Shown: positions 43,023 to 51,962 of the stretch, piece by piece | How positions within the stretch are numbered: position 1 is the stretch's first letter | Layout: each line of letters opens with the position of its first letter | From: M3007 sp031425155 | GTDB lineage: Bacteria > Bacteroidota > Bacteroidia > Chitinophagales > Saprospiraceae | Direction: 5' to 3' | NCBI GenBank assembly: GCA_031425155.1 | Contig: JANPIV010000107.1 | Coordinates: 62,001-126,000 of the forward strand | Length of the DNA stretch: 64,000 nt | Notes under the pieces: generated by a model | Seen by the model: the letters and a program-made list of their open reading frames with translations, nothing else | What the model was told of the DNA's origin: nothing | Database searches by the model: none | Program-made: the position numbers and the translations under genes

Positions 43023-44195
43023 TTACAATCCCCTTCTTGCCACTTCCTGCTCAATCAATTGCGATTCCCGCCCGGCATCGCCGGTCACCGAAGTATTCTC
43101 CTGGGCGCGGCGAATGAGGTAGGGGATCACGTCCACCACCTGGCCATAAGGCATGTACTTGCTGGCCCGGAATCCGGCAGCGGCGAGATTGAAAGTCAGG
43201 TTGTCGCTCATGCCCAGCAGTTGGCTGAACAGCGTATGCGGATGATCGTGCGGAATGCCTTTTTTGTCCATAAGCTCCACCTGCAGCAGGGCACTGGCGG
43301 CGTTGTGACTGGCATTACACATCGCGAGCCCGTCCAGATGATCCAGGCAAAAACGCAGGGCTGTATTATAGTGGTCGTCCGTAGCGGCCTTGTCGGGATT
43401 GATGGGGCTGGGATAGCCGAGGGCCTGGGCGCGATTGCGTTCCTTTTCCATGTAGGCTCCGCGCACGAGTTTGGCACCCAGCAGGAAATTATATTTTTGG
43501 GCCCGGTCAAAGCTTTCGATCAGGAACTCCAGGCGGTCGTGCCGGTACATCTGGAAAGTATTATACACTACGACGCGCTGCTTGTTGTAGCGTTTCATCA
43601 TCAGCCAGACGAGGTGGTCAATCGAATCCTGTATCCAGCTTTCTTCGGCATCAATAAATACGGATACTCCCTTTTGCGCAGCATGATAACAGACGGCGTC
43701 AATGCGTTTCAGTACATTGCGGTATTCGCCCAGCTGTTCTCTGGTGAGGGTCTGTTTATTCTGAATGTTCTCGAGCAGTCCAAATCGGGCCAGGCCGGTC
43801 ACTTTGGTACTTACTACGGGAATGGTATGGCCAGAGCGGGAAGCATATTCAATCGCCCGGATATTCTCATTCATGGTGTAGTTAAAATCCGTCTCCGTTT
43901 CCTTCGCCTCCGCGCCATAGTCCAGAATGGTTACCGTATGGTGCGCTGTCAGCTGGTCAATATTGTCCTGACAATCGAGCAACGTAGTACCGCCGCAAAA
44001 CTGGTCAAAAATCGTTTGCTTCACCACGCTTTCGGCCAATGGCAAGCGGTGCTCCACCGCCCACAGTCCCAATTTGGAACCATATTTCACCAGCCACGGA
44101 CGGTTCATCATCCGAAACAGCCAGGCAGTTTTTTTAAGTTCACGGTTATCAAGGTGCGAGAAAGCGATCTCGGTATTGGAAAAATCAACTTGCAT
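43023..44195 (-). CDS. Proline dehydrogenase
   Basis: 390 residues. FAD enzyme oxidising proline to pyrroline-5-carboxylate, the first step of proline breakdown. The (beta/alpha)8 barrel shows TILDYGAEAKET, PVVSTKVTGLARFGLLE, GVSVFIDAEESWIQDSID, YNTFQMYRHDRLEFL, LGAKLVRGAYMEKERN and the substrate-binding end YMPYGQVVDVIPYLIRRAQEN. It is the stand-alone (monofunctional) type; the pyrroline-5-carboxylate dehydrogenase is not in the window. ATG at 44195. A ~95-bp spacer separates it from aroE on the same strand. Confidence 0.96.
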   Translation of the reverse strand: MQVDFSNTEIAFSHLDNRELKKTAWLFRMMNRPWLVKYGSKLGLWAVEHRLPLAESVVKQTIFDQFCGGTTLLDCQDNIDQLTAHHTVTILDYGAEAKETETDFNYTMNENIRAIEYASRSGHTIPVVSTKVTGLARFGLLENIQNKQTLTREQLGEYRNVLKRIDAVCYHAAQKGVSVFIDAEESWIQDSIDHLVWLMMKRYNKQRVVVYNTFQMYRHDRLEFLIESFDRAQKYNFLLGAKLVRGAYMEKERNRAQALGYPSPINPDKAATDDHYNTALRFCLDHLDGLAMCNASHNAASALLQVELMDKKGIPHDHPHTLFSQLLGMSDNLTFNLAAAGFRASKYMPYGQVVDVIPYLIRRAQENTSVTGDAGRESQLIEQEVARRGL

Positions 44196-44291
44196 ACTTG
44201 GTCAGGTCAGTTAGGCTGCTCTAAATCGTCTTAGCCGGGGCAATAGTGGCAAAAATGGGCTAAATACGTTTCCAATTTGATAAAACGCAAT

Positions 44292-45059
44292 CTAACCCGT
44301 TCCCATTGCTGGGTCATTCCAAATCTCCCAGGCGCGTTCGGCTTGCCAATGCAACATTTCCAAACCGTTTTGCACCGCGCAGCCACGGGCCAGGGCCCGG
44401 TGCAAAAGTAACGTTTCGGGCGGATTGTAAACGAGGTCAAAGACCAAATGTTCCGGCCCTAAATAATCCACCGGCACCGGCGGCATGGCATCCACCTGCG
44501 GGAAAGTCCCCAGAGGCGTGGTATTGACTACCAAAGCAGGACCGGCAGAAAGTAAAGACGGGAGTGCCGCATAACTGATTTGCCCTTCCGCTGGCTGGCG
44601 GGAGACGAATTGATACGGAATTTTCATTTTGCGCAACACGTAGGCTACCGCTTTGGCCGCTCCGCCAGTCCCCAGAATAAACGCCCGGAACGCAACATCG
44701 GGCGGCAGCGAACGCATAAAACCGGTCTGACGCAATGATTTTTCGAAACCATACACGTCGGTGTTATAGCCCGTGAGGCGACCGTTTTGGAGGCGAATAC
44801 AGTTCACTGCGCCCACCTGTCGGGCGGTTTCATCCAGGGCATCCAGCCAGGGCAGCACGTTTTCTTTATGCGGAATAGTGACGTTCAGTCCGCACAAATC
44901 CGGGTGAGCGGCCAGCAACTGCGGCAGTTCATGGATATTTGGTAAAGGAAACAGCTCGTAGCGCGCATCCGGGATGTGCTCGCGGGCGAATTTTTCGGTA
45001 AAAAACCGCTGCGAAAAGGAATGGGTGAGCGGGTAGCCGATGAGGGCGTAGAGGCGCAT
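44292..45059 (-). CDS. aroE: Shikimate dehydrogenase (NADP+)
   Basis: 255 residues. Reduces 3-dehydroshikimate to shikimate in aromatic amino-acid biosynthesis; cytoplasmic. Substrate site YPLTHSFSQ with Ser14/Ser16-type contacts, catalytic Lys65 in NVTIPHKEN, Asp101 in GYNTDVYGF, the nucleotide loop GTGGAAKAVAYVL and the end NGLEMLHWQAERAWEIW. Slightly shorter than the E. coli enzyme (272). The intergenic region upstream contains inverted-repeat element copy C. Confidence 0.97.
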   Translation of the reverse strand: MRLYALIGYPLTHSFSQRFFTEKFAREHIPDARYELFPLPNIHELPQLLAAHPDLCGLNVTIPHKENVLPWLDALDETARQVGAVNCIRLQNGRLTGYNTDVYGFEKSLRQTGFMRSLPPDVAFRAFILGTGGAAKAVAYVLRKMKIPYQFVSRQPAEGQISYAALPSLLSAGPALVVNTTPLGTFPQVDAMPPVPVDYLGPEHLVFDLVYNPPETLLLHRALARGCAVQNGLEMLHWQAERAWEIWNDPAMGTG

Positions 45060-45126
45060 GGGAGGGCGGGAGTTTTTGGGTAAATGTATGGACTAAGTCA
45101 TTTAAGGAAATACTGTTTGTCAGAAA

Positions 45127-45365
45127 GGAGGAACTAATTTGCCGCCAGGTTTTTTAAGCAACGTGTAAAAAATAAGTTGTGAATTTTGTCCTGCTCGGTT
45201 GTCATGTCGCAACGGAGTGAAGACACCTTCACAAGCCAGGTAATCCAGCATTTCCTAATGAAGGCCTGTCTAATAACCTGGCTTGTGTGGATGTCTCCGT
45301 TTCTCTAGGACATGACAACCCATTACGAAGGAACAAGTACCAAGTTGTTTTTTACACGTTCCTAA
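45127..45365. repeat. Inverted-repeat element, family 1, copy C
   Basis: Ends AGCAACGTGTAAAAAATAAG (from 45157) and the inverse TTTTTTACACGTTCCT (to 45363). Inner 40-bp arms (45201-45240 and 45278-45317) carry CACAAGCCAGG/CCTGGCTTGTG. Nearly the same sequence as copy A at 29440-29690, including the left-flanking GAACTAATT..GCC. It fills the aroE/acetyltransferase spacer; no other feature seen there. Confidence 0.8.
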
Positions 45366-45384
45366 TTAATTAAAATTCAAAACC

Positions 45385-45912
45385 ATGACCATACATATAG
45401 AAACACCCAGGCTAATATTAAGAGAATTAAGGCCAGAAGATGACCACGGCATGTTTGAACTGGACAGCAATCCGGCAGTACTCACTTATCTGGGGGGGGC
45501 TCCACAAACCGATATAGAACAAAGCCGTGAAGTAATAAGATTTGTCCAAAGCCAATATGAAAATTATGGTATTGGAAGATTCGCGATGGTTTTAAAAGAC
45601 ACCAATGAATTTATGGGTTGGGCGGGATTAAAATATGTAACGGAATCAATAAATGACCACATAAATTACCATGATATAGGCTACCGATTAATTGAACGTT
45701 ATTGGGGAAAAGGCTACGCAACAGAAGCGGCGCGAGCCAGTTTGGACTATGGTTTTCACGAGTTGAATTTAGATAAAATATATGGCATTACGATGTCTGA
45801 TAATTACGCTTCCCAGGCCATTTTACAAAAAATAGGTCTGCGGTATGTCAATGACTTTACCGAGAAAAACATGTCCCTGAAATGGTTTGAGGCCACCAAC
45901 CCAAGTATATAG
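45385..45912 (+). CDS. GNAT family acetyltransferase (RimJ/RimL-like), AT-rich
   Basis: 175 residues. Opens with IHIETPRLILRELRPEDDHGMFELDSNP, the standard start of RimJ/RimL-type N-acetyltransferases; the acetyl-CoA loop is GYRLIERYWGKGYATEAARASLDYGF (R/Q-x-x-G-x-G/A region), and NYASQAILQKIGLRYVNDF closes the fold. These enzymes acetylate protein N-termini, amino acids or small amines; the substrate is unknown. Codon usage is clearly more AT-rich than in neighbouring genes, and the gene is bracketed by two inverted-repeat elements (45127-45365 and 45967-46225), consistent with transfer. ATG at 45385, 20 bp after element C. Confidence 0.92.
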   Translation: MTIHIETPRLILRELRPEDDHGMFELDSNPAVLTYLGGAPQTDIEQSREVIRFVQSQYENYGIGRFAMVLKDTNEFMGWAGLKYVTESINDHINYHDIGYRLIERYWGKGYATEAARASLDYGFHELNLDKIYGITMSDNYASQAILQKIGLRYVNDFTEKNMSLKWFEATNPSI

Positions 45913-45966
45913 ACAGCACCGAACGGTTTGATTTTACGCCCTCCTGTTGCTCATGGAGCAAAGTTA

Positions 45967-46225
45967 TTTTAACGTGAATTCGGAGAGATTACACCTAATT
46001 ATCAATATGTTACTACCCCGAAGGGGTCAAATATGAATAGCCCCCAGTGAAACTGGGGTTAAAAGAGGAAATTGGGCCAACCCCAGCGGGGTTGAACGCG
46101 GGTGCCACATAGCGATGTTCAACCCCGCTGGGGTTGTTTTTCTATGATGTACTATTTCCCCGCATTTCATACGGGGCTATTCATATTAAACCCCTCCGGG
46201 GTTTACTCCGAACTCACGTTATTTT
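45967..46225. repeat. Nested inverted-repeat element D (family 2 ends)
   Basis: Terminal repeats TAACGTGAATTCGGAG (45971-45986) and CTCCGAACTCACGTTA (46206-46221), like copy B. Inside, a second ~43-bp pair of arms carries CCCCGAAGGGGT...ATGAATAGCCCC and GGGGCTATTCATATT..ACCCCTCCGGGG. At the centre is a perfect pair CAACCCCAGCGGGGTTGAAC / GTTCAACCCCGCTGGGGTTG. Three nested levels of symmetry, no ORF. It occupies most of the 45913-46295 gap. Confidence 0.8.
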
Positions 46226-46295
46226 AACAATTCGCGTACTTCACTTTCAATTTTGGCTGCATTTTAAAGTCCCTGCTGCCTACCTTCGCCCCATC

Positions 46296-48755
46296 ATGTC
46301 CCGTTTGAACAAGTACGTCTGTATTCATGGCCATTTTTACCAGCCGCCTCGTGAGAATGCCTGGCTCGAGACCGTCGAACAGCAAGAGTCGGCCCGGCCC
46401 TTCCACGATTGGAACGAGCGCATCAATTTTGAGTGCTACGCGCCCAATGCAGCGGCCCGTATCCTCGACGATCAGGGTTCCATCACCAAGATTCGCAACA
46501 ACTATAACCGGATTTCTTTCAATTTCGGCCCCACTCTGCTCGCCTGGCTCGCCGAAAACGACCGGGATTCCTACAATCTGCTGCGCGATGCCGACAAGCG
46601 CAGCCGCGAGCGGTTTGGCGGGCATGGGTCCGCGCTGGCCCAGGCCCATAGCCACCTGATCCTGCCGCTGTGCAACTACCGCGACAAGGTGACCCAGGTG
46701 TACTGGGGTATCCGCGATTTTCAGCACCGTTTCGGGCGTTACCCGGAAGGCATGTGGTTGGCCGAAACCGCCGTGGATACCGAGACACTGGAAGTGCTGG
46801 CTTCGCATGGGATTCAGTTTACCGTTCTGGCCCCCCGGCAAGCCAAAGCCATCCGCAAAATGGCCGAAGCAAATAACAGCGAGCCGAAAACCTTACCGGT
46901 GGCGCAGGAATGGCGGGACGTGAGCGCGGAGAGCGTGGATACCCGTATGCCGTATTGGTGCCTGCTGCCCAGCGGCCGCCGGATTGCCCTGTTTTTCTAC
47001 CACGGCGGCATTGCCCAGGAAGTGGCCTTTAATGGCCTGCTCAACAGCGGCAAAACTTTTGCCCGGCGGATGACCAGCCTGTTTGACGAGAACGAAGACG
47101 CCCAAATCGCCCACATTGCTACCGACGGCGAAAGCTACGGCCACCACCACCGCTATGGAGAAATGGCCCTGGCCGATTGTCTGAACCAGATCGAAGACAA
47201 TGACTGGGCAAAACTGACCAATTATGGCCAGTTTCTGGAACTCCATCCGCCGAAATTCGAGGTGCAAATCCACGAAAAATCATCGTGGAGCTGCGTACAT
47301 GGCGTGGAACGCTGGCGGGCCGACTGTGGCTGCACCACGGGTGGCCACTCCGGCTGGCAGCAACGCTGGCGCAAACCCCTGCGGAACACGCTCGACTGGC
47401 TGCGCGACCAGCTCGCGCCCATGTTTGAGCGGGAAGGCGCGCGCTATCTGCGCGATCCCTGGGCGGCCCGCAATGAGTACATCACTGTGATGCTGGAACG
47501 CAGCGACGACTGTATCCGGGCATTTTTGAAAAAACACACCCGCCGTTCGCTCAGTACGCTGGAAGAAGTCACCGTGCTGCGGCTGCTCGAAATGCAGCGT
47601 CATGCGGTGCTCATGTTTACCAGCTGTGGCTGGTTTTTTGACGAGATTTCGGGCATAGAAACCAACCAAATCCTGCAATATGCCCGCCGGGCCATGGAAT
47701 ATGCGCAGGATGTGGGGGCACTGAATCTGCACAACGATTTTGTCAGCCGCCTGGCGGAAGCACCCAGCAATGTATTCCCCGACGGGGCAGCCAGCTACCG
47801 GCAAAATGTAATCCCGACGAGCGTCAATCTGGAGCGCGTGGCTATGCACTTTGCCGTGTCTTCACTGTTCGAGGACGATCCTGCCAATCTGGACCTGTTC
47901 AATTACACGGCTACCGTCGAGTTTTTTGAAAAAATAGAGGCCGGTACCCCGCAGTTTGCCGCCGGACGCATTTGCATCCGTTCCCGGCTCACCCATGCCG
48001 AAAGAACCTTCTGCTTCGCCGTACTTTACCTGGGCCAGCAGCATATTATTGGCAACATCAGTGGCACGATGAACCGGGCCACGTTCGATGCCATGTACCA
48101 GCGTACTTCCAGGGCGTTCACCGCCGCCAACCTGGGCGAAGCCATCGGGGTTTTGCAGGAGTATTTCGGGCCGGAAAAATTCACGCTGGCCAGCCTGTTT
48201 GCCGATGAAAAAATCGAGATCATCAAAGCCATCACCGAGTCAGGGCTGGCAACGGCAGAATCCACGTTTCGCAACGTATTCAACGATAACTATCAGTTGA
48301 TGAATGGTTTGCAGGAAGCGGGCCTCACCCTGCCCGATGCCTGGCGCAACATCGCTACTTATGTATTGAACGCCGATTTGCTGGCTTTTTTCAAACAGGA
48401 TACCAATGGAGACGCCCGCACCCTGCGCCGCATCGCCGGGGATATGAAAAAATGGCATATCAAGATCAATGATCTCGAAGGCTTGCGCCACGCTATCGGG
48501 GAGTGGGCCTACCGGGAAATTGAAAAAGTCTCGCTGGATACCTCCTCCGCTCCCCGCGTACAACGCATGAATGGCATCCTGCAAATCGTGGAAAACATGG
48601 GCGTGAAACCCCTGCTGTGGCGCAGTCAAAACGTATTTTACCTGCTCACCAAGGGCTACCGCAAAGGGCAGTGGGTGTTTGTGAATGAAGAATGGAAGGC
48701 AGCAATGGAGCGCTTAGCCAAACTGTTGAAGGTTCGGTTGATTCCGCCTGCTTAG
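46296..48755 (+). CDS. GH57/DUF3536 family alpha-glucan-active glycoside hydrolase
   Basis: 819 residues from ATG 46296 (MSRLNKYVCIHGHFYQPPRENAW), which begins exactly at the GH57 fold; upstream frame residues come from element D. Catalytic nucleophile Glu157 in GMWLAETAVD and acid/base Asp277 in IATDGESYGHHHRYGEM. The N-terminal barrel is followed by a long helical DUF3536 part (about 330-819; QILQYARRAMEYAQDV, FNYTATVEFFEKIEAG). No signal peptide, so cytoplasmic; probably acts on glycogen or maltodextrin-type glucans as an amylase or branching-type enzyme. A near-consensus -7 element TACCTTCG lies at 46281-46288. Confidence 0.93.
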   Translation: MSRLNKYVCIHGHFYQPPRENAWLETVEQQESARPFHDWNERINFECYAPNAAARILDDQGSITKIRNNYNRISFNFGPTLLAWLAENDRDSYNLLRDADKRSRERFGGHGSALAQAHSHLILPLCNYRDKVTQVYWGIRDFQHRFGRYPEGMWLAETAVDTETLEVLASHGIQFTVLAPRQAKAIRKMAEANNSEPKTLPVAQEWRDVSAESVDTRMPYWCLLPSGRRIALFFYHGGIAQEVAFNGLLNSGKTFARRMTSLFDENEDAQIAHIATDGESYGHHHRYGEMALADCLNQIEDNDWAKLTNYGQFLELHPPKFEVQIHEKSSWSCVHGVERWRADCGCTTGGHSGWQQRWRKPLRNTLDWLRDQLAPMFEREGARYLRDPWAARNEYITVMLERSDDCIRAFLKKHTRRSLSTLEEVTVLRLLEMQRHAVLMFTSCGWFFDEISGIETNQILQYARRAMEYAQDVGALNLHNDFVSRLAEAPSNVFPDGAASYRQNVIPTSVNLERVAMHFAVSSLFEDDPANLDLFNYTATVEFFEKIEAGTPQFAAGRICIRSRLTHAERTFCFAVLYLGQQHIIGNISGTMNRATFDAMYQRTSRAFTAANLGEAIGVLQEYFGPEKFTLASLFADEKIEIIKAITESGLATAESTFRNVFNDNYQLMNGLQEAGLTLPDAWRNIATYVLNADLLAFFKQDTNGDARTLRRIAGDMKKWHIKINDLEGLRHAIGEWAYREIEKVSLDTSSAPRVQRMNGILQIVENMGVKPLLWRSQNVFYLLTKGYRKGQWVFVNEEWKAAMERLAKLLKVRLIPPA

Positions 48756-48774
48756 TACACTGTAAAGTAAATTG

Positions 48775-48880
48775 ATTTGAGTACTTGGAGATTCGAGTAT
48801 TCGATCAATTACCTGATTATCAAGTGCTTTGATCGAATCTTCAAATCCTCGAATCCTCAATTCCTCTAATCCTCCCACCA
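48775..48880. terminator. Dyad of GATTCGAGTATTCGATCAA / GAATCCTC words between convergent genes
   Basis: GAGTACTTGGAGATTCGAGT and ATTCGATCAA are mirrored by TTGATCGAATCTTCAAATCC and TCGAATCCTC. The centre holds the 21-nt segment (48803-48823) found inverted at 30426-30446. It sits between the GH57 stop and the carbonic anhydrase stop. Confidence 0.6.
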
Positions 48881-48882
48881 AC

Positions 48883-49551
48883 TTAATTCAGGGCATTCGC
48901 TTCTTCCAGCTCAAAATGCTGCAAATGCGGATGTTCAAAGAAATTCACCTTACCGGTTTCCACGTCATATACGCCGCCCACAATGGCAATATTTCCCTGA
49001 TTGAGCAGCTCGGTCAGGATCGGGCTGGCCCGCGGAATTTCGTCCATTACGTGGTGGACGTTATTGGCAGACACGGCATCACTGAAAGCATCGGGATTGT
49101 CGGGGTGGTGTTCGGTGACCGAAGTAGCCAGAAATGCCGGACGGATTTTTTCCAGCAACGGTGTCAGATTGCCCATCTGAATGCGGCTGCAAGCCCCCTT
49201 GATGGCGCCGCAGCGGGTGTGGCCCAGCACGACAATGATCTTTGCGCCCACTACCTGACAGGCATATTCCATAGACCCGACCATGTCCTCATTCACAATA
49301 TTGCCGGCCACCCGCAGGCTGAACAGGTCGCCCAGGCCCTGGTCAAAAATCAGCGTATTGGAGATGCGCGAATCCATACAACTGAGCACAATGGCAAAAG
49401 GAAATTGTCCTTCCTTGGTCTCATTCACTTGCTGGAGCAGGTCGCGGTGAAGTTTTAAATTGTTTATAAAGCGTTCGTTACCACTTTTTAATATATTAAA
49501 GGCTTCCGACGGCGTGATTTGTTCCTGCCTTTCTTTGGTGCGTGTGCGCAT
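48883..49551 (-). CDS. can: Beta-class carbonic anhydrase
   Basis: 222 residues. Zinc enzyme interconverting CO2 and bicarbonate. Zinc ligands Cys58 (LSCMDSR), His111 and Cys114 (GHTRCGA); the Asp60-Arg62 dyad is intact and RVAGNIVN follows. No cleavable signal peptide, so most likely cytoplasmic. It starts 14 bp after the SulP transporter gene on the same strand, so the two form an operon: the transporter would bring in bicarbonate (or exchange it) and the anhydrase would equilibrate it. The pairing of SulP and carbonic anhydrase genes is known in other bacteria; substrate is inferred. Confidence 0.96.
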   Translation of the reverse strand: MRTRTKERQEQITPSEAFNILKSGNERFINNLKLHRDLLQQVNETKEGQFPFAIVLSCMDSRISNTLIFDQGLGDLFSLRVAGNIVNEDMVGSMEYACQVVGAKIIVVLGHTRCGAIKGACSRIQMGNLTPLLEKIRPAFLATSVTEHHPDNPDAFSDAVSANNVHHVMDEIPRASPILTELLNQGNIAIVGGVYDVETGKVNFFEHPHLQHFELEEANALN

Positions 49552-49565
49552 GGTGAAGTTGTTTT

Positions 49566-51215
49566 TTAGTGAACGTGAACAGACTGGACGTCGGGTTTCT
49601 TAGCCGGTGTATTTCCCTGCTCCGGGGTAGTTTGTGCGGGTTCCGAATACACGAAGTCCGCTGTCCAATAGTCGTATTTTTCCTGAAATCCCCGCATGGT
49701 GAGCTGGATGTTTTTGGCAGGGGCTCTCACTTGCAGGAAATCGCGGATAATTTCCAGTACGTCAAAATCAATGTAGGCCGTATCAGAGGCATCCATGACC
49801 ACTTTGGAGCCTTCGGGCAAGTCATCCAGGGTCATTTTGAGGCTGCCTTTATTTAAAAAAGAAACCTCCTGCGAAAGTTTTATATAAATGATGTCGCCCT
49901 CGTGGTACTTCTTGCGGTGGAAGTAATAGGCATTTCGCATGTTGCCCCGCAGAATAGCGAACGCACTGGCAGCCAGACCAATACCAATACCGATGAGAAA
50001 ATTGGTAAATACGATGGCCAGCACGGTGATGATAAAAGGCCACCATTGGTATTTCCCATTGGCCCACATTTCCTTGAAAATCTCTATTCTGGCCAGCTTG
50101 TAGCCCGTCAGCAAGAGTACCGCGGCCACCGCCGCCAGCGGCGTCAGATTGAATACCACCGGGATGATCGCCACCGTCCCCAGAATCAGTACACCGTGCA
50201 GGATGCTGGCCATTTTGGATGTGGCACCGGCATTCAGATTGACCGAACTACGCAAAATGACCGAAGTGATCGGCAAGCCACCCAACAACCCCGATACGAT
50301 ATTGCCAATCCCCTGGGCTTTTAGTTCGCGGTTAGGATCGGTCGTCCGTTTTTCCGGGTCCAGCTTATCCACCGCTTCGATACAGAGCAGGGTTTCTATC
50401 GTTGCGACCGCAAAAATGGTCAGCGCGACCGTATAGATTTTCGGGTTCCAGATCTGGCTGAAATCCGGCAGGGTGAAAAGGCCCAGAAAACCCGCCAAAT
50501 CTTTGGCCACCGGAATATTCACCAGGTGATCGCCCTGGAGCACCCAGGGCTCGCCCAGCATTTTGAACATTTCATTGAGTAGCACGCTGATCAGTACCAC
50601 GACCAGGGCACCGGGCAACAGGCCAACCCGCTGACGAATGCCCCAACGATCCCAAAGCAACAGAATGCCGATAGAAACGAGCGTTACCACTATGGCTCCC
50701 GGGTGGAGGTTGCCAGTCAAAGATTGCCATAAAGAAGAAAAAGTATTGGAGCCATCGGCTTGCCAAAAGGCCTCATCACCTTCCGCATCCAGGTCGAAAC
50801 CCAGCGCATGCGGAATTTGCTTCAAAATAATAATGATCCCGATAGCGGCCAGGGTGCCCTTGATCACGCTGGAAGGAATGTAGTTGGCGATGCTGCCTGC
50901 CCAGGTAAAACCCAGCACGATCTGGAACAAACCTGCCAGGACAACGGCCAGTAAAAATGCTTCAAAACTACCCAACTGCGGGATGGCCACGACTACCATA
51001 GCCGTCAGGCCAGCGGCCGGGCCACTGACACTGGTGTGGGAGTTGCTTAGAAAACCGACGATGACACCACCTACTATACCGGCAATCAGACCCGAGAAAA
51101 GGGGCGCGCCAGAGGCCAGTGCTATCCCCAGACAGAGCGGCACGGCAATGATGAACACCGCAAGTGCCGCCGGCAAGTCCCGTTTCAGGCCGGTCAGAAT
51201 ATTTGTTTTTTGCAT
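49566..51215 (-). CDS. SulP family anion transporter with STAS domain, probable bicarbonate/sulfate carrier
   Basis: 549 residues with about 12-14 membrane helices. N-terminal LKRDLPAALAVFIIAVPLCLGIALASGAPLFSGLIAG and NSHTSVSGPAAGLTAMV are the SLC26/SulP core; the substrate-loop helix NREL..QGIGNIVSGLLGGLPITSVILRSSVN is intact. A C-terminal STAS domain (about 440-520; IYIKLSQEVSFLNKGSLKMTL, VVMDASDTAYIDFDVLEII) lies in the cytoplasm. A His/Pro-rich tail ends in VHVH. First gene of an operon with the carbonic anhydrase, which points to bicarbonate as a substrate; family members also carry sulfate. Confidence 0.94.
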   Translation of the reverse strand: MQKTNILTGLKRDLPAALAVFIIAVPLCLGIALASGAPLFSGLIAGIVGGVIVGFLSNSHTSVSGPAAGLTAMVVVAIPQLGSFEAFLLAVVLAGLFQIVLGFTWAGSIANYIPSSVIKGTLAAIGIIIILKQIPHALGFDLDAEGDEAFWQADGSNTFSSLWQSLTGNLHPGAIVVTLVSIGILLLWDRWGIRQRVGLLPGALVVVLISVLLNEMFKMLGEPWVLQGDHLVNIPVAKDLAGFLGLFTLPDFSQIWNPKIYTVALTIFAVATIETLLCIEAVDKLDPEKRTTDPNRELKAQGIGNIVSGLLGGLPITSVILRSSVNLNAGATSKMASILHGVLILGTVAIIPVVFNLTPLAAVAAVLLLTGYKLARIEIFKEMWANGKYQWWPFIITVLAIVFTNFLIGIGIGLAASAFAILRGNMRNAYYFHRKKYHEGDIIYIKLSQEVSFLNKGSLKMTLDDLPEGSKVVMDASDTAYIDFDVLEIIRDFLQVRAPAKNIQLTMRGFQEKYDYWTADFVYSEPAQTTPEQGNTPAKKPDVQSVHVH

Positions 51216-51389
51216 AAATTCAATAGTATAATGGATGGAAAAACCGGTTGCGGCCTGTTGAAATGGCCTGGACGGAAGGGAGTCACCATCAGGTGAGCAG
51301 CCGTTTTGGTGATACCAATAATTGTCCGGTTACGCCAAAGGCTATAAACCAGACTGTATAAAGCATTAAAAAAACAGCAAAAGAGAGGG

Positions 51390-51719
51390 TTACGCCAGGT
51401 TGGGAGGAGGAGAGAAAATGGGCAGAAATGCCAGGTGACGCACATCGTCGTCGGTGATCAGATGTACGATGGCCGAATCCAGTTCTTTCAGTACATCAAT
51501 TGCCGGAAATTCGAGGCGTTCTTTGGTCGTCTTGTGCTTTACTTCCTCTTCAAAAAGCGTGGAAGTCGGGTTGTTATCGTCTTTTTTCTCTTCATCCGTA
51601 GCAGTGCGCTGCGTCAGCAGAGTTTGAAAAACATGGGGAAAAACCAGGCGCGCCACGTCGTTCAGCACCAGGCTGGAGACGGCAATAGCAAACAGAAATA
51701 TGAAGGCGCGGTTGGACAT
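51390..51719 (-). CDS. Small membrane-anchored hypothetical protein
   Basis: 109 residues from ATG 51719 (MSNRAFIFLFAIAVSSLVLND); the frame extends upstream only to a TTG. One N-terminal hydrophobic helix (5-18) serves as anchor or uncleaved signal, followed by a charged region (RTATDEEKKDDNNPTSTLFEEEVKHKTTKERLEFP) and a short Pro-rich end (IFSPPPNLA). I recognise no family. It is transcribed toward the SulP/carbonic anhydrase operon with a ~170-bp gap. Confidence 0.6.
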   Translation of the reverse strand: MSNRAFIFLFAIAVSSLVLNDVARLVFPHVFQTLLTQRTATDEEKKDDNNPTSTLFEEEVKHKTTKERLEFPAIDVLKELDSAIVHLITDDDVRHLAFLPIFSPPPNLA

Positions 51720-51962
51720 GCTAGGAGATAAAGTGCGGCGTAAACGCAAAATTGCACCCGACAGTTGGATGGTGCAAGTTAATTTTTTTCGAGTGCCGAC
51801 ATTTCAGGAGGCTAAAAGTAGTGACAATCAGTATTTTGTGCAAGAAAGGCAGTTTTTGATTGGAAGCGTAAAAATTTCAAACCGCGCACTCGCTGCTAAG
51901 CCAAATGGGGCCTTACCTTTCCGCTGAGTAGCAAATGTATTTTTATAAACCGTCACCTGCGA

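Noticed and set aside
46134..46295. In-frame extension of the GH57 gene
   Set aside because: Its first part translates the right half of element D; the GH57 fold begins right after the ATG at 46296.
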